A stretch of DNA of 11,837 nt, taken from positions 1 to 11,837 of the forward strand of contig JAYWIG010000173.1 of NCBI GenBank assembly GCA_043789035.1, written 5' to 3'. Shown here piece by piece: positions 6,308-11,837 of this stretch (the stretch's first letter is position 1; each line of letters starts with the position of its first letter). The notes under the pieces were generated by a model. That model had not been told where the DNA came from, ran no database searches, and saw only the letters and a list, made by a program, of their open reading frames with translations. This DNA is from JAYWIG01 sp043789035 (GTDB lineage Bacteria > Pseudomonadota > Gammaproteobacteria > Burkholderiales > Burkholderiaceae_E). Position numbers and translations under genes: made by a program.

Positions 6308-8165
6308 GCTAATTAAACTAATTGCTATCCTTATCGCATCTAGCTTCGCCTTCAGCGCATTTGCGAATGACAAGCAAACACGCGTCGAAGATCTTGTAGT
6401 CGACTCGAAAACGATCACTGAAATTAACGTAGCGCAAGCCCAGTTTACTGTTCAAGGCAAGCCCACTGCGTCGCAAGAAATTAAGCTTCCGTACCGTTGG
6501 GATAATCAATTCCCGGGAAAAGAAGGAAAAGCTGTATACAACTTTTCATTGCCACCAATTACATCAAATACCCCACATGCAGTGTTTATCAGTCGCGTTG
6601 GCAATCAAGTAGAAGTCCGAGTAGGCAATGAAATTGTCGCCAAGTACGGTGAGCTCGGAATACCCAGAACAGATTCGGCAAAAGCGCCTCAGTTCATTAC
6701 GATTCCTGCGGTTTTACTCAGCAAATCAAAAGCCACAGAAGTACAGATAGAAACAACTTCGCAAGCCAGCCGATGGGGTGGTTTATCGGCCGTATATTTT
6801 GGAGAGGAATCAGTCTTGAAACCTCAGTTCGAGAGCAACTACCGCTGGCGGCAGAGTGCATCGGTGGTGATTTGCTTAGCGCTAGCGTTAATGGGGACCA
6901 TAGCGGCTGGTTTATGGTGGACACAACGCGATATTCTTTTTGGCTTATTTGCGCTGACTGCATTGTTTGGCATTATTCGTATGGGCGACCGGATACTGCC
7001 CTCGCCGCCAATCGATTGGCCCCTATGGGGTGCGATCACAGCGGCCGCATTATTGCTTCACTTACTCACTGCGACTCGCTTCGCTGTCGAAGCGGTCGAT
7101 GAATCACCGTCTTGGCTTAGCAAAGCGTACTGGATTTATCTAACCCCTGCACTCCTCGCAAGTGTTGCTGCATTTATATATCACCTGCCAACACTGTGGA
7201 CGTTAACGTTGGCGTCAATCAGCTTACCTGGCTTTTTTGCGTTAGGGTGGGTTGTAAAAGTGGCTTACAAAAAAAAAGACCGAAACTCTATCGTGCTCGC
7301 CGTTGCGTGCCTCATCGTTGTAATCGCCGGTGTCTACGACTTCTTCTCAGTTCGACTAGCGCAACACGTAATAGGGAATTTTTCGATTATCCCGCATGCG
7401 ATTTTTGTGTTTGTGCTGTTTATGGCATGGGTAATCGTGCAGCGCTATTCAATGCAATCACGTGAGTTCAAAAAACTCAACACTAATCTCGAAAGCAGAA
7501 TCGCCGTTCGGGAAACCGAGCTAAGTTCGAGCTACGAAACCCTGCGCAAAAAGGATGAACTTCAAGCCACTATGGTAGAGCGACAGCGCATCATGCGCGA
7601 CATTCACGACGGTGTTGGCGCCCAGCTGGTCGGTTTACTTAACCTGATAGGTAAGGACGGCACCTCGAAAAAGGAGCTTGAAGAACACGCGAGCTCAGCC
7701 TTAGACGAGTTGAGAATAGCAGTTGATTCTCTGCAACCTGTCGAAGGCGACTTAGTTGCAGTATTAGCAACTTTGCGGTACCGCTTACAAGCACGACTAA
7801 ATGCGGTCGGAATTGAAGTGCAATGGGAAGTGGACGAACTCCCGCTGCTAGACAACCTCGGCCCAAGCAAGGTACTGCAAATTCAAAAAATTCTCTTAGA
7901 GACTTTTACGAATATCCTTAAACATTCGGCTGCAACTAAGATTCAAGTCACCGCACGGGACAGAAAAGAACCATACAACGACCTCTTTCTTAACGTTCGG
8001 GACAACGGCAAAGGCTTTAATTTGATCGAACAGCAAAAACTCAGTTTAGTGCCCCACCTAGGGCTAAAAAGCATGGCTGCAAGAGCGCAGACCATTGGTG
8101 CGGAAATTTTAGTTGACTCTGCCCCCGAAAAAGGGACAAGCGTAACGCTGACGATCAAGAAATAA
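6219..8165 (+). CDS. 7TMR-DISM-like sensor histidine kinase, HisKA_3 class (NarX/DegS-like)
   Basis: This is an inner-membrane sensor kinase, the likely partner of the preceding regulator. A hydrophobic signal segment (about 30-49, ending FAFSAFA/ND) precedes a beta-rich extracytoplasmic domain (about 50-205). Seven membrane spans follow at about 213-234, 239-256, 266-287, 303-321, 325-347, 357-376 and 389-408. A charged, probably coiled-coil linker (410-450) leads to the HisKA_3 dimerisation motif ERQRIMRDIHDGVGAQL with phospho-acceptor H463. The ATPase domain has N565 in the N-box (LETFTNILKHS), DNGKGF at 595-600 and a late EKGTSV G-box. The start is uncertain. The longest frame begins at ATG 6219, 89 bp inside the regulator gene, giving about 29 residues before the signal segment. 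TTG at 6273 would give a more natural signal peptide. Neither has a strong ribosome binding site. The stop is at 8165. Confidence 0.92.
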   Translation: MLEISTENFQFIQKPKRCLKLDSWAYSIDKLIKLIAILIASSFAFSAFANDKQTRVEDLVVDSKTITEINVAQAQFTVQGKPTASQEIKLPYRWDNQFPGKEGKAVYNFSLPPITSNTPHAVFISRVGNQVEVRVGNEIVAKYGELGIPRTDSAKAPQFITIPAVLLSKSKATEVQIETTSQASRWGGLSAVYFGEESVLKPQFESNYRWRQSASVVICLALALMGTIAAGLWWTQRDILFGLFALTALFGIIRMGDRILPSPPIDWPLWGAITAAALLLHLLTATRFAVEAVDESPSWLSKAYWIYLTPALLASVAAFIYHLPTLWTLTLASISLPGFFALGWVVKVAYKKKDRNSIVLAVACLIVVIAGVYDFFSVRLAQHVIGNFSIIPHAIFVFVLFMAWVIVQRYSMQSREFKKLNTNLESRIAVRETELSSSYETLRKKDELQATMVERQRIMRDIHDGVGAQLVGLLNLIGKDGTSKKELEEHASSALDELRIAVDSLQPVEGDLVAVLATLRYRLQARLNAVGIEVQWEVDELPLLDNLGPSKVLQIQKILLETFTNILKHSAATKIQVTARDRKEPYNDLFLNVRDNGKGFNLIEQQKLSLVPHLGLKSMAARAQTIGAEILVDSAPEKGTSVTLTIKK

Positions 8166-8325
8166 CCAAATTGGCCTTTTTGAAGCTGCAATAGTTTCCA
8201 GCAGTAGGCTGCGATTTTGCGCGTCGAGTGCGGCAAATGATTCATCCAATAGAGCGACATTCGGCGCTACGGCTAAGGCTCTCGCAATAGCGACTTGGTA
8301 GTGAACCTGACTTATGGCTGAAACA
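8166..8325 (-). pseudogene. remnant of an ABC-transporter ATP-binding subunit
   Basis: On the - strand, 8294 down to 8166 is an open frame reading VAIARALAVAPNVALLDES, then FAALDAQNRSLLLETIAASK. This matches the segment after the ABC signature, the Walker B motif and the D-loop. The usual DEPFAALD has become DESFAALD. Just upstream (about 8295-8325) a decayed signature (SHKSGS in place of a P-H-E-L-S-G-G pattern) is visible in a different frame, implying an indel. No Walker A region, start or C-terminus remains, and the fragment stops at the end of the kinase gene. It is too short and broken to function. The transporter class cannot be named, although the wording resembles importer ATPases of the nitrate/sulfonate group. 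Confidence 0.6.
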
Positions 8326-8366
8326 TGCGAGGATACTTAGCTTATTTTGTCCAATTGAGTTTTATA

Positions 8367-8860
8367 TCAAGGCCGAATTTTCAACCATACCTTCCCGACT
8401 CGCTTTTCTACAATCACTTCGCCACGCGTTAAGGTTTAGCGCAGTTGGCTCAAATAACTAGGTTCTAATGAAACAGCAGGATTGAGAACCACATAATTCG
8501 CTCCATGCACGTGTCGAACCAACTGTGTAATAAGCCTCATATTTCCTTCTCGATGCAGTCTTTTGCTGAGTGACTGCCGATCATCGTAGTTATCTTTTTG
8601 GGTTACATGCCAATGTTGAAATGGCCACCCAATTGCATTTAGCCATGTTGGGTCTTTAAATGGACGGTCAATGATGGGTGTTTTCGAAAGATAGGGCTTG
8701 GCTTAGTTTCAGATTCAATCCGCTGTGCTGATGCCCATGCTGTAGCACTTGGTGTCAAGTCGTCAAACAAGTCTTGAGAGCTATTGATCTAGACAATATT
8801 TCTCACTATCCCTTCACTTACATCGGCAACTTTGATCCCTGACAAATCAAGATTCTTCAT
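8367..8860 (-). pseudogene. RES-domain toxin pseudogene (partner of the Xre antitoxin)
   Basis: This is the relic of a RES-family toxin. Known members are NAD+-degrading or ADP-ribosylating enzymes paired with Xre/MbcA antitoxins. The ATG at 8858-8860 overlaps the antitoxin stop as ATGA, the expected TA operon layout. The frame begins MKNLDLSGIKVADVSEG and meets TAG at codon 24 (8789-8791). It then continues DLFDDLTPSATAWASAQRIE and shifts frame near 8685-8708. It resumes as TPIIDRPFKDPTWLNAIGWP and FQHW, then passes directly at about 8600-8615 into LSKRLHREGNMRLITQLVR and GANYVVLNP. That joins the N-terminal part to the C-terminal part, so the RES core (the RFSDGS and following catalytic segment) is missing. 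A TAA at 8436-8438 interrupts what would read through to EVIVEKRVGKVWLKIRP and a final TGA at 8367-8369. Four independent lesions make this clearly dead. The family assignment is from remembered motif order. Confidence 0.75.
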
Positions 8861-9252
8861 TGGCCACGAGCTTTGTCAAGATAGAACCTCACCATCAACA
8901 GGCCAGCAAACCCGAACTCCCTAATTACATCCACCGGACGTAAATTTTCAAATGCTTTATTCCAGGTGGTGATCCACTCGTAGACTAATTCCCGATTATG
9001 AGGAAAAAGTAAAGGCAGATTTTTATGAATACCAAGTAGGTGTCCATCACGCTCTTTTTGATCTCGACTAATTCCGATCGCTTCGCCTTTGCGATACCTA
9101 GCAAGTGCAGCGCGATTAGTTTCAGCAATACTTAGGAGAGAGGTTTGCTCTTCGGTCGATAATTTCCAGTGATCGAACAATGCCATGCTCATAGTACCAA
9201 GCTGAGCGGCGAATTCATTTGTACTTGGTTCGGCAGTCGCTAGCATTGACAC
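8857..9252 (-). CDS. Xre/MbcA/ParS-type antitoxin of a RES-Xre module
   Basis: This 131-residue antitoxin would bind its own operator and, when intact, its RES toxin. Residues about 20-65 form the helix-turn-helix-like N-terminal part. Residues about 70-131 match the Xre/MbcA/ParS toxin-binding domain: HLLGIHK (71-77), LLFPHN (81-86), W93, NKAF (98-101), GFAGLL and RFYLDKARG at the end. I chose the GTG at 9250-9252 because a GAGG lies nine bases upstream. An in-frame ATG two codons later (9244-9246) is the alternative. The reading frame is intact with no lesions, although the toxin downstream is destroyed. Its stop overlaps the toxin start by 4 bp. Survival without its toxin could mean recent toxin death, a retained regulatory role, or anti-addiction against a related RES toxin elsewhere. 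Confidence 0.85.
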   Translation of the reverse strand: MSMLATAEPSTNEFAAQLGTMSMALFDHWKLSTEEQTSLLSIAETNRAALARYRKGEAIGISRDQKERDGHLLGIHKNLPLLFPHNRELVYEWITTWNKAFENLRPVDVIREFGFAGLLMVRFYLDKARGQ

Positions 9253-9279
9253 ATCATTTTGCCTCGCGATCGTATCAAT

Positions 9280-9311
9280 TGTTTCGATAAATACAATATA
9301 TGTTTCGATAA
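9280..9311. promoter_or_regulatory. paired direct repeats, likely operator of the Xre antitoxin gene
   Basis: TGTTTCGATAA occurs exactly at 9280-9290 and again at 9301-9311. The two starts are 21 bp apart, two turns of B-DNA, so both copies face the same side of the helix. They lie 28-59 bp upstream of the antitoxin start in an AT-rich stretch where its promoter must be. Spacing and position suit cooperative binding by a dimeric HTH autorepressor. I could not fix the -35 and -10 boxes. Confidence 0.55.
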
Positions 9312-9389
9312 GCCAGAACGTTTAGCCTTTGAAAAGGTATGGAGTCCGCTTCTTTCCTAAGCCGATTGCGATCTGCGGAGCCCAAATGA

Positions 9390-9430
9390 AAAAGCCCGTT
9401 CATTTCGCAATAAACGGGCTTTTCTTTTTT
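9390..9430. terminator. strong rho-independent terminator, usable in both directions
   Basis: An 11 bp perfect stem (AAAAGCCCGTT at 9390-9400 with AACGGGCTTTT at 9413-9423) encloses a 12-base loop. Going rightward it is followed by CTTTTTT. Going leftward the stem ends in a T run followed by CATTT. It has no intact upstream gene on the + strand. Read leftward it directly follows the tRNA-Ser-like 3' end at 9429-9442, as expected for a tRNA terminator. Confidence 0.85.
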
Positions 9431-9442
9431 GGCGGAGGCTGT
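9429..9442 (-). mobile_element. putative attachment-site remnant: 3' end of a tRNA-Ser gene
   Basis: On the - strand this reads CACAGCCTCCGCCA. It suits the 3' end of a bacterial serine tRNA: last base of the T stem, acceptor strand AGCCTCC, discriminator G and encoded CCA. A terminator follows it at once on the same strand. The sequence further 5' lacks a T-loop GGTTCGAATCC and any cloverleaf, so only the tRNA tail is present. Together with the integrase gene 177 bp away, this is the classical picture of an element integrated into a tRNA 3' end. The core length and identity are inferred, and a chance match of 14 bases remains possible. Confidence 0.5.
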
Positions 9443-9574
9443 GTCCGCCATCGAGGGGTTTCACGCTATCTCATTCACACGCACAAAACCTCTGGTAAGA
9501 CCTGTATTCATTGGCTCTACGTGACAACTGTCGTTTCATCCAGTATCATTCGAACACGTTCAACCGCAAATTTA

Positions 9575-9594
9575 ATGGGGGGATAGATGGGGGA
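9575..9594 (+). repeat. G-rich direct repeat upstream of the integrase
   Basis: ATGGGGGG at 9575-9582 and ATGGGGGA at 9587-9594 are spaced 12 bp apart, just before the integrase gene. They could be arm-type sites for the recombinase or an autoregulatory element, but the copies are short. The rest of 9443-9574 holds nothing else I can recognise. Confidence 0.3.
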
Positions 9595-9618
9595 ACAGAA
9601 ATCTAAGTCGGTGGCGCA

Positions 9619-10851
9619 ATGCCTAAAGTAGCTAAGGAACTTGGCGCTAAAGCGGTTTCCCTTCTTGGTGTGGGTACGCACGAAGTTGGGGGCGTTGCAG
9701 GCTTACGATTAGTCGTTCGAGAAAGTGGCGCAAAGTCATGGACACTCAGAACAAAGGTAGGCGATAACCGGCGAGAGTTCGGCCTAGGTGCTTACTCAAA
9801 CACGGGTATAGGTGTCGCAGAGGCCAGAACAAAAGCGCTTGAACTTTTGGCAGCGCTTAAAGCCGGTATTGATCCGGTAAGCGAACGAAAGGCTGCACGT
9901 TCTATTCTTGCCGCTAATCGAAAAGGGGCGCTAACCTTCGACCAAGCGGCAAGCGAATACATAGAAACCAACTCAAACGAATGGAAGAACGCTAAGCACT
10001 TACAGCAGTGGCGCAACACATTGGCGACCTATGCAAGCCCGATCATTGGCAACCTAAGCGTGAGAGACATTGAACAGGTTCACGTCATCGCCCTACTTCG
10101 TCCGATATGGAATGAGAAAACAGAAACCGCAAGTCGATTGCGTGGCCGTATTGAAACGGTTCTCGATTGGGCTAAGACGATGAAATATCGCACTGGCGAC
10201 AACCCGGCCAAATGGCAAGGCAACCTAGACAACATTTTCCCCAAGCGCGGCAAGATTGCACCCGTACAAAGCCACAAGGCTATGCACCACGACAAGCTAC
10301 ATGACTTCGTGCAGTCCCTACGAGTCGCGGGCACCACTAGCGCTAAGGCTTTGGAGCTTCTAATTTTGACAGCCTGTCGTTCTGGCGAAGTACGTGGCGC
10401 TCGATGGTCTGAGGTCGACCTAGAAGCGAAAACATGGGCAATCCCAGCAATACGCATGAAGGCAAAAAAAGATCATTTAGTACCACTCTCGAAGTCGGCA
10501 ATTACCTTGCTCGAATCACTGCCAAGGATTGAAGGCAGTGAATATCTTTTCGAAAGTAGCCGCACCAATCGCCCGCTATCAGACATGGCGCTCACAAAGC
10601 TCATGCGTGACCAAGGCCTAGAAGAAGTGCCCCACGGATTTAGAGCTACGTTCAAGACATGGGCCGGTAACTTTACTAGCCATAAACGTGAAGCTATCGA
10701 AAAATCCCTAGCCCACGAGATCGGTTCAGCGGTTGAACAAGCCTATGAGCGCGGCTCATTCTTCGAAATGAGAATCGAACTTATGCAAGATTGGGCAAAC
10801 TTTATCGACCAGCAGCGCCCTAGCGCCAAGGTGATTAGATTTAAGAGCTAG
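9619..10851 (+). CDS. tyrosine recombinase/integrase with DUF4102-type N-terminal domain (P4-like)
   Basis: This 410-residue site-specific recombinase would insert and excise the element it sits in. The N-terminal arm-binding part (about 1-90) has the DUF4102 features GLRLVVRESGAKSW, LGAYSN and LAALKAGIDPVSER. The core-binding SAM-like domain spans about 100-200. The catalytic domain holds R254 in TACRSGEVRGARW, K280 or K282 as candidate lysine near AIRMKAKKDH, H339 and R342 in HGFR, H366 in LAHEIG and nucleophile Y376 in EQAYERG. All key residues are present and the length is usual, so it should be active. The ribosome binding site is weak (GGTGG about 4 bases before ATG). Integrases of this group typically use the 3' ends of tRNA genes, matching the tRNA-Ser-like tail at 9429-9442. 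Confidence 0.95.
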   Translation: MPKVAKELGAKAVSLLGVGTHEVGGVAGLRLVVRESGAKSWTLRTKVGDNRREFGLGAYSNTGIGVAEARTKALELLAALKAGIDPVSERKAARSILAANRKGALTFDQAASEYIETNSNEWKNAKHLQQWRNTLATYASPIIGNLSVRDIEQVHVIALLRPIWNEKTETASRLRGRIETVLDWAKTMKYRTGDNPAKWQGNLDNIFPKRGKIAPVQSHKAMHHDKLHDFVQSLRVAGTTSAKALELLILTACRSGEVRGARWSEVDLEAKTWAIPAIRMKAKKDHLVPLSKSAITLLESLPRIEGSEYLFESSRTNRPLSDMALTKLMRDQGLEEVPHGFRATFKTWAGNFTSHKREAIEKSLAHEIGSAVEQAYERGSFFEMRIELMQDWANFIDQQRPSAKVIRFKS

Positions 10852-10884
10852 GCCATTTAGAAAGTAATCTGGCACCAACATCTA

Positions 10885-10913
10885 TTGATAAGTGAAACGT
10901 TACGCTATACAAT
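10885..10913 (+). promoter_or_regulatory. sigma70 promoter of the higBA pair
   Basis: TTGATA at 10885-10890 and TACAAT at 10908-10913 are separated by the optimal 17 bp. The predicted transcript start (about 10919-10921) falls almost on the higB ATG at 10922, leaving little or no leader. This is the best promoter match in the window. Confidence 0.65.
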
Positions 10914-10921
10914 GAAGCAGA

Positions 10922-11200
10922 ATGATTAAGACGTTTATTCATAAAGGGTTAGAGGCCTTCTTCCTCACCGGAAGCAAAGCAGGTATTCAGCCGCACCATG
11001 CAGCAAAGTTAAGCCGCCAGCTTGCACGATTAGACGTTGCCAAGGGTGGGCAAGATATGAACCTACCCGGCTGGCGATTACATGCTTTGAACGGTGATTT
11101 AGAGGGCCATTTTTCCATTTGGGTGAATGGCAACTGGCGAATGACTTTTACATTTGAATTTGGCGATGCTGTACTGGTGAACTATCAGGACTACCACTAG
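10922..11200 (+). CDS. higB: HigB-type (RelE/ParE superfamily) toxin
   Basis: This 92-residue ribosome-dependent mRNA endonuclease toxin is the first gene of a toxin-antitoxin pair. The sequence carries the HigB family pattern: an F-I-H-K-G-L-E-A-F-F start, LSRQLARLDVA, DMNLPGWRLHAL (about 45-56), then NGNWRMTFTFE and the terminal VLVNYQDYH. Length is typical and the catalytic C-terminal strand region is complete, so it should be active. There is no Shine-Dalgarno sequence close to the ATG, and the promoter places the transcript start about there, so translation may be nearly leaderless and weak. The antitoxin follows 13 bp downstream with a far better ribosome binding site, a plausible way to keep toxin below antitoxin. 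Residues 17-57 are mirrored in the decayed copy at 3201-3323. Confidence 0.93.
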   Translation: MIKTFIHKGLEAFFLTGSKAGIQPHHAAKLSRQLARLDVAKGGQDMNLPGWRLHALNGDLEGHFSIWVNGNWRMTFTFEFGDAVLVNYQDYH

Positions 11201-11213
11201 AAGGATTATTGAC

Positions 11214-11525
11214 ATGACAACGATGCACAAACCACCCCACCCCGGCGACACATTGCGCGAAGATGTTTTACCGGCTCTTGGCTTAACCGTTACCGATGCA
11301 GCGGCACAGCTTGGCGTCACACGTCCGGCACTATCGCGGGTGCTTAATGCGAAGGCGGCAATTTCCCCTGAAATGGCATTAAGGCTTGAAGGTTGGCTAG
11401 GTGTAGAGCGTGGTGGCGATGCGCGGCTATGGCTCGAACAGCAAGGCGCGTATGACTTATGGCGAGTGCGCAAAGCGGGTATGCCTAAGGTTAAGAAGGC
11501 CAAGGCGGTAAGCCTAGAGGCATAA
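11214..11525 (+). CDS. higA: HigA-type antitoxin (XRE-family HTH)
   Basis: This 103-residue antitoxin should neutralise the HigB toxin encoded just upstream and repress the pair's promoter. It opens with the HigA signature H-P-G-D-T-L-R-E-D (residues 9-17). The Cro/C1-type helix-turn-helix follows at about 25-60: TVTDAAAQLGVTRPALSRVL, NAKAAISPEMALRLEGWLG. The C-terminal part (GGDARLWLEQQGAYDLWRV) is the usual HigA tail. The basic end (KVKKAKAV) may aid DNA binding. AAGGA at 11201-11205, eight bases before the ATG, is a strong ribosome binding site. The higB-higA order, toxin first, is the norm for this type II family. Confidence 0.94.
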   Translation: MTTMHKPPHPGDTLREDVLPALGLTVTDAAAQLGVTRPALSRVLNAKAAISPEMALRLEGWLGVERGGDARLWLEQQGAYDLWRVRKAGMPKVKKAKAVSLEA

Positions 11526-11631
11526 AGAAAACCGGGAAGCCTTCTACCGTACAAAGGGAGGCAATTGGCGGGACTGGCAGTGAATAGAGCACGGCCAACC
11601 CCTAACCACTAATGAAAATGGAGTTTCAAAA

Positions 11632-11837
11632 ATGGCTGATGTGATTTTAGGTGATGACGCGACAAATACGGCAAACGCTGGCAAGAAATTGAGATGCGTA
11701 GGGGCGGTACACGATTGGGCATTTGTGATTGATACCGATGAATATCAAAATAATCCCGCGCTTGCGATAAACGATGCAGCAAGCTTAGAAAGCCTTTCGT
11801 CTTTGATGTGCGCGAGGACTGAACGAATGGAGTTATT
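11632..11837 (+). CDS. start of an unrecognised gene, running off the window
   Basis: An ATG at 11632-11634, preceded by GGAG (11620-11623) at an 8-base spacing, opens a frame with no stop for 68 codons to the window end. The protein begins MADVILGDDATNTANAGKKL and continues with an acidic, alanine- and leucine-containing sequence. I recognise no family motif, signal peptide or membrane span. It lies 106 bp after higA on the same strand, inside the putative integrated element, and is likely an accessory gene. The 106 bp gap shows no feature I can name. Confidence 0.55.
   Translation, partial: MADVILGDDATNTANAGKKLRCVGAVHDWAFVIDTDEYQNNPALAINDAASLESLSSLMCARTERMEL

Noticed and set aside
7943..8260. 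- strand frame overlapping the kinase end
   Set aside because: Its frame differs from that of the ABC ATPase remnant and most of it lies opposite the kinase ATPase domain, so it is a shadow.
9429..9446. GGCGGA...TCCGCC as a second hairpin or a small RNA
   Set aside because: The six-base inverted repeat has a short loop and no T tail. The tRNA 3' end explanation, with the adjacent terminator and integrase, fits better.
9329..9586. 85-codon + strand open frame
   Set aside because: It runs through the terminator hairpin and the tRNA-like tail and has no protein-like pattern, so it is a chance frame.
11099..11554. 151-codon - strand frame opposite higBA
   Set aside because: It lies opposite two well-recognised genes and its translation has no family features.

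Overview
The window looks like a piece of a betaproteobacterial (Burkholderiales-like) chromosome. The main clue is two orphan Bug/TctC-type periplasmic solute-binding proteins, a family hugely expanded in that group. The NarL-type regulator with a seven-membrane-helix sensor kinase and the Xre/RES and HigBA toxin-antitoxin genes fit but are less specific. No rRNA, complete tRNA or CRISPR array is visible.

Region 1 (about 1-3060) is metabolic. A phytanoyl-CoA-dioxygenase-family Fe(II)/2-oxoglutarate oxygenase on the + strand lies between two Bug-type solute-binding proteins on the - strand. One Bug gene is divergent from it and the other convergent with a 4 bp gap.

Region 2 (3061-3417) is a gene-free gap. 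It holds a recognisable fossil of a HigB-type toxin gene, paralogous to the intact higB near the right end of the window.

Region 3 (3418-8165) is a tight + strand operon of three overlapping genes: a 712-residue fusion of a PhoD-like metallophosphoesterase with an alpha/beta-hydrolase, a NarL/LuxR response regulator, and a 7TMR-DISM-like histidine kinase of the HisKA_3 class. A 12 bp minisatellite sits at the first gene junction. It encodes a Ser-Gln-His/Pro-Pro tract in the regulator and repeats the stop codon of the hydrolase.

Region 4 (8166-9311, - strand) is a graveyard. It has a fragment of an ABC-transporter ATPase and a RES-family toxin pseudogene with two nonsense codons, a frameshift and loss of its core. 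Upstream lies an apparently intact Xre/MbcA-type antitoxin with a pair of 11 bp direct repeats that look like its operator.

Region 5 (about 9389-11837) looks like the left end of an integrated element. It starts with a strong bidirectional terminator, followed by what looks like the 3' end of a serine tRNA (- strand, ending CTCCGCCA) left as an attachment-site remnant. Then come a complete tyrosine recombinase with a DUF4102-type N-terminus, an intact higBA toxin-antitoxin pair with its own promoter, and the start of an unrecognised gene that runs off the window. If this reading is right, the intact tRNA-Ser gene lies at the other end of the element, beyond the window.
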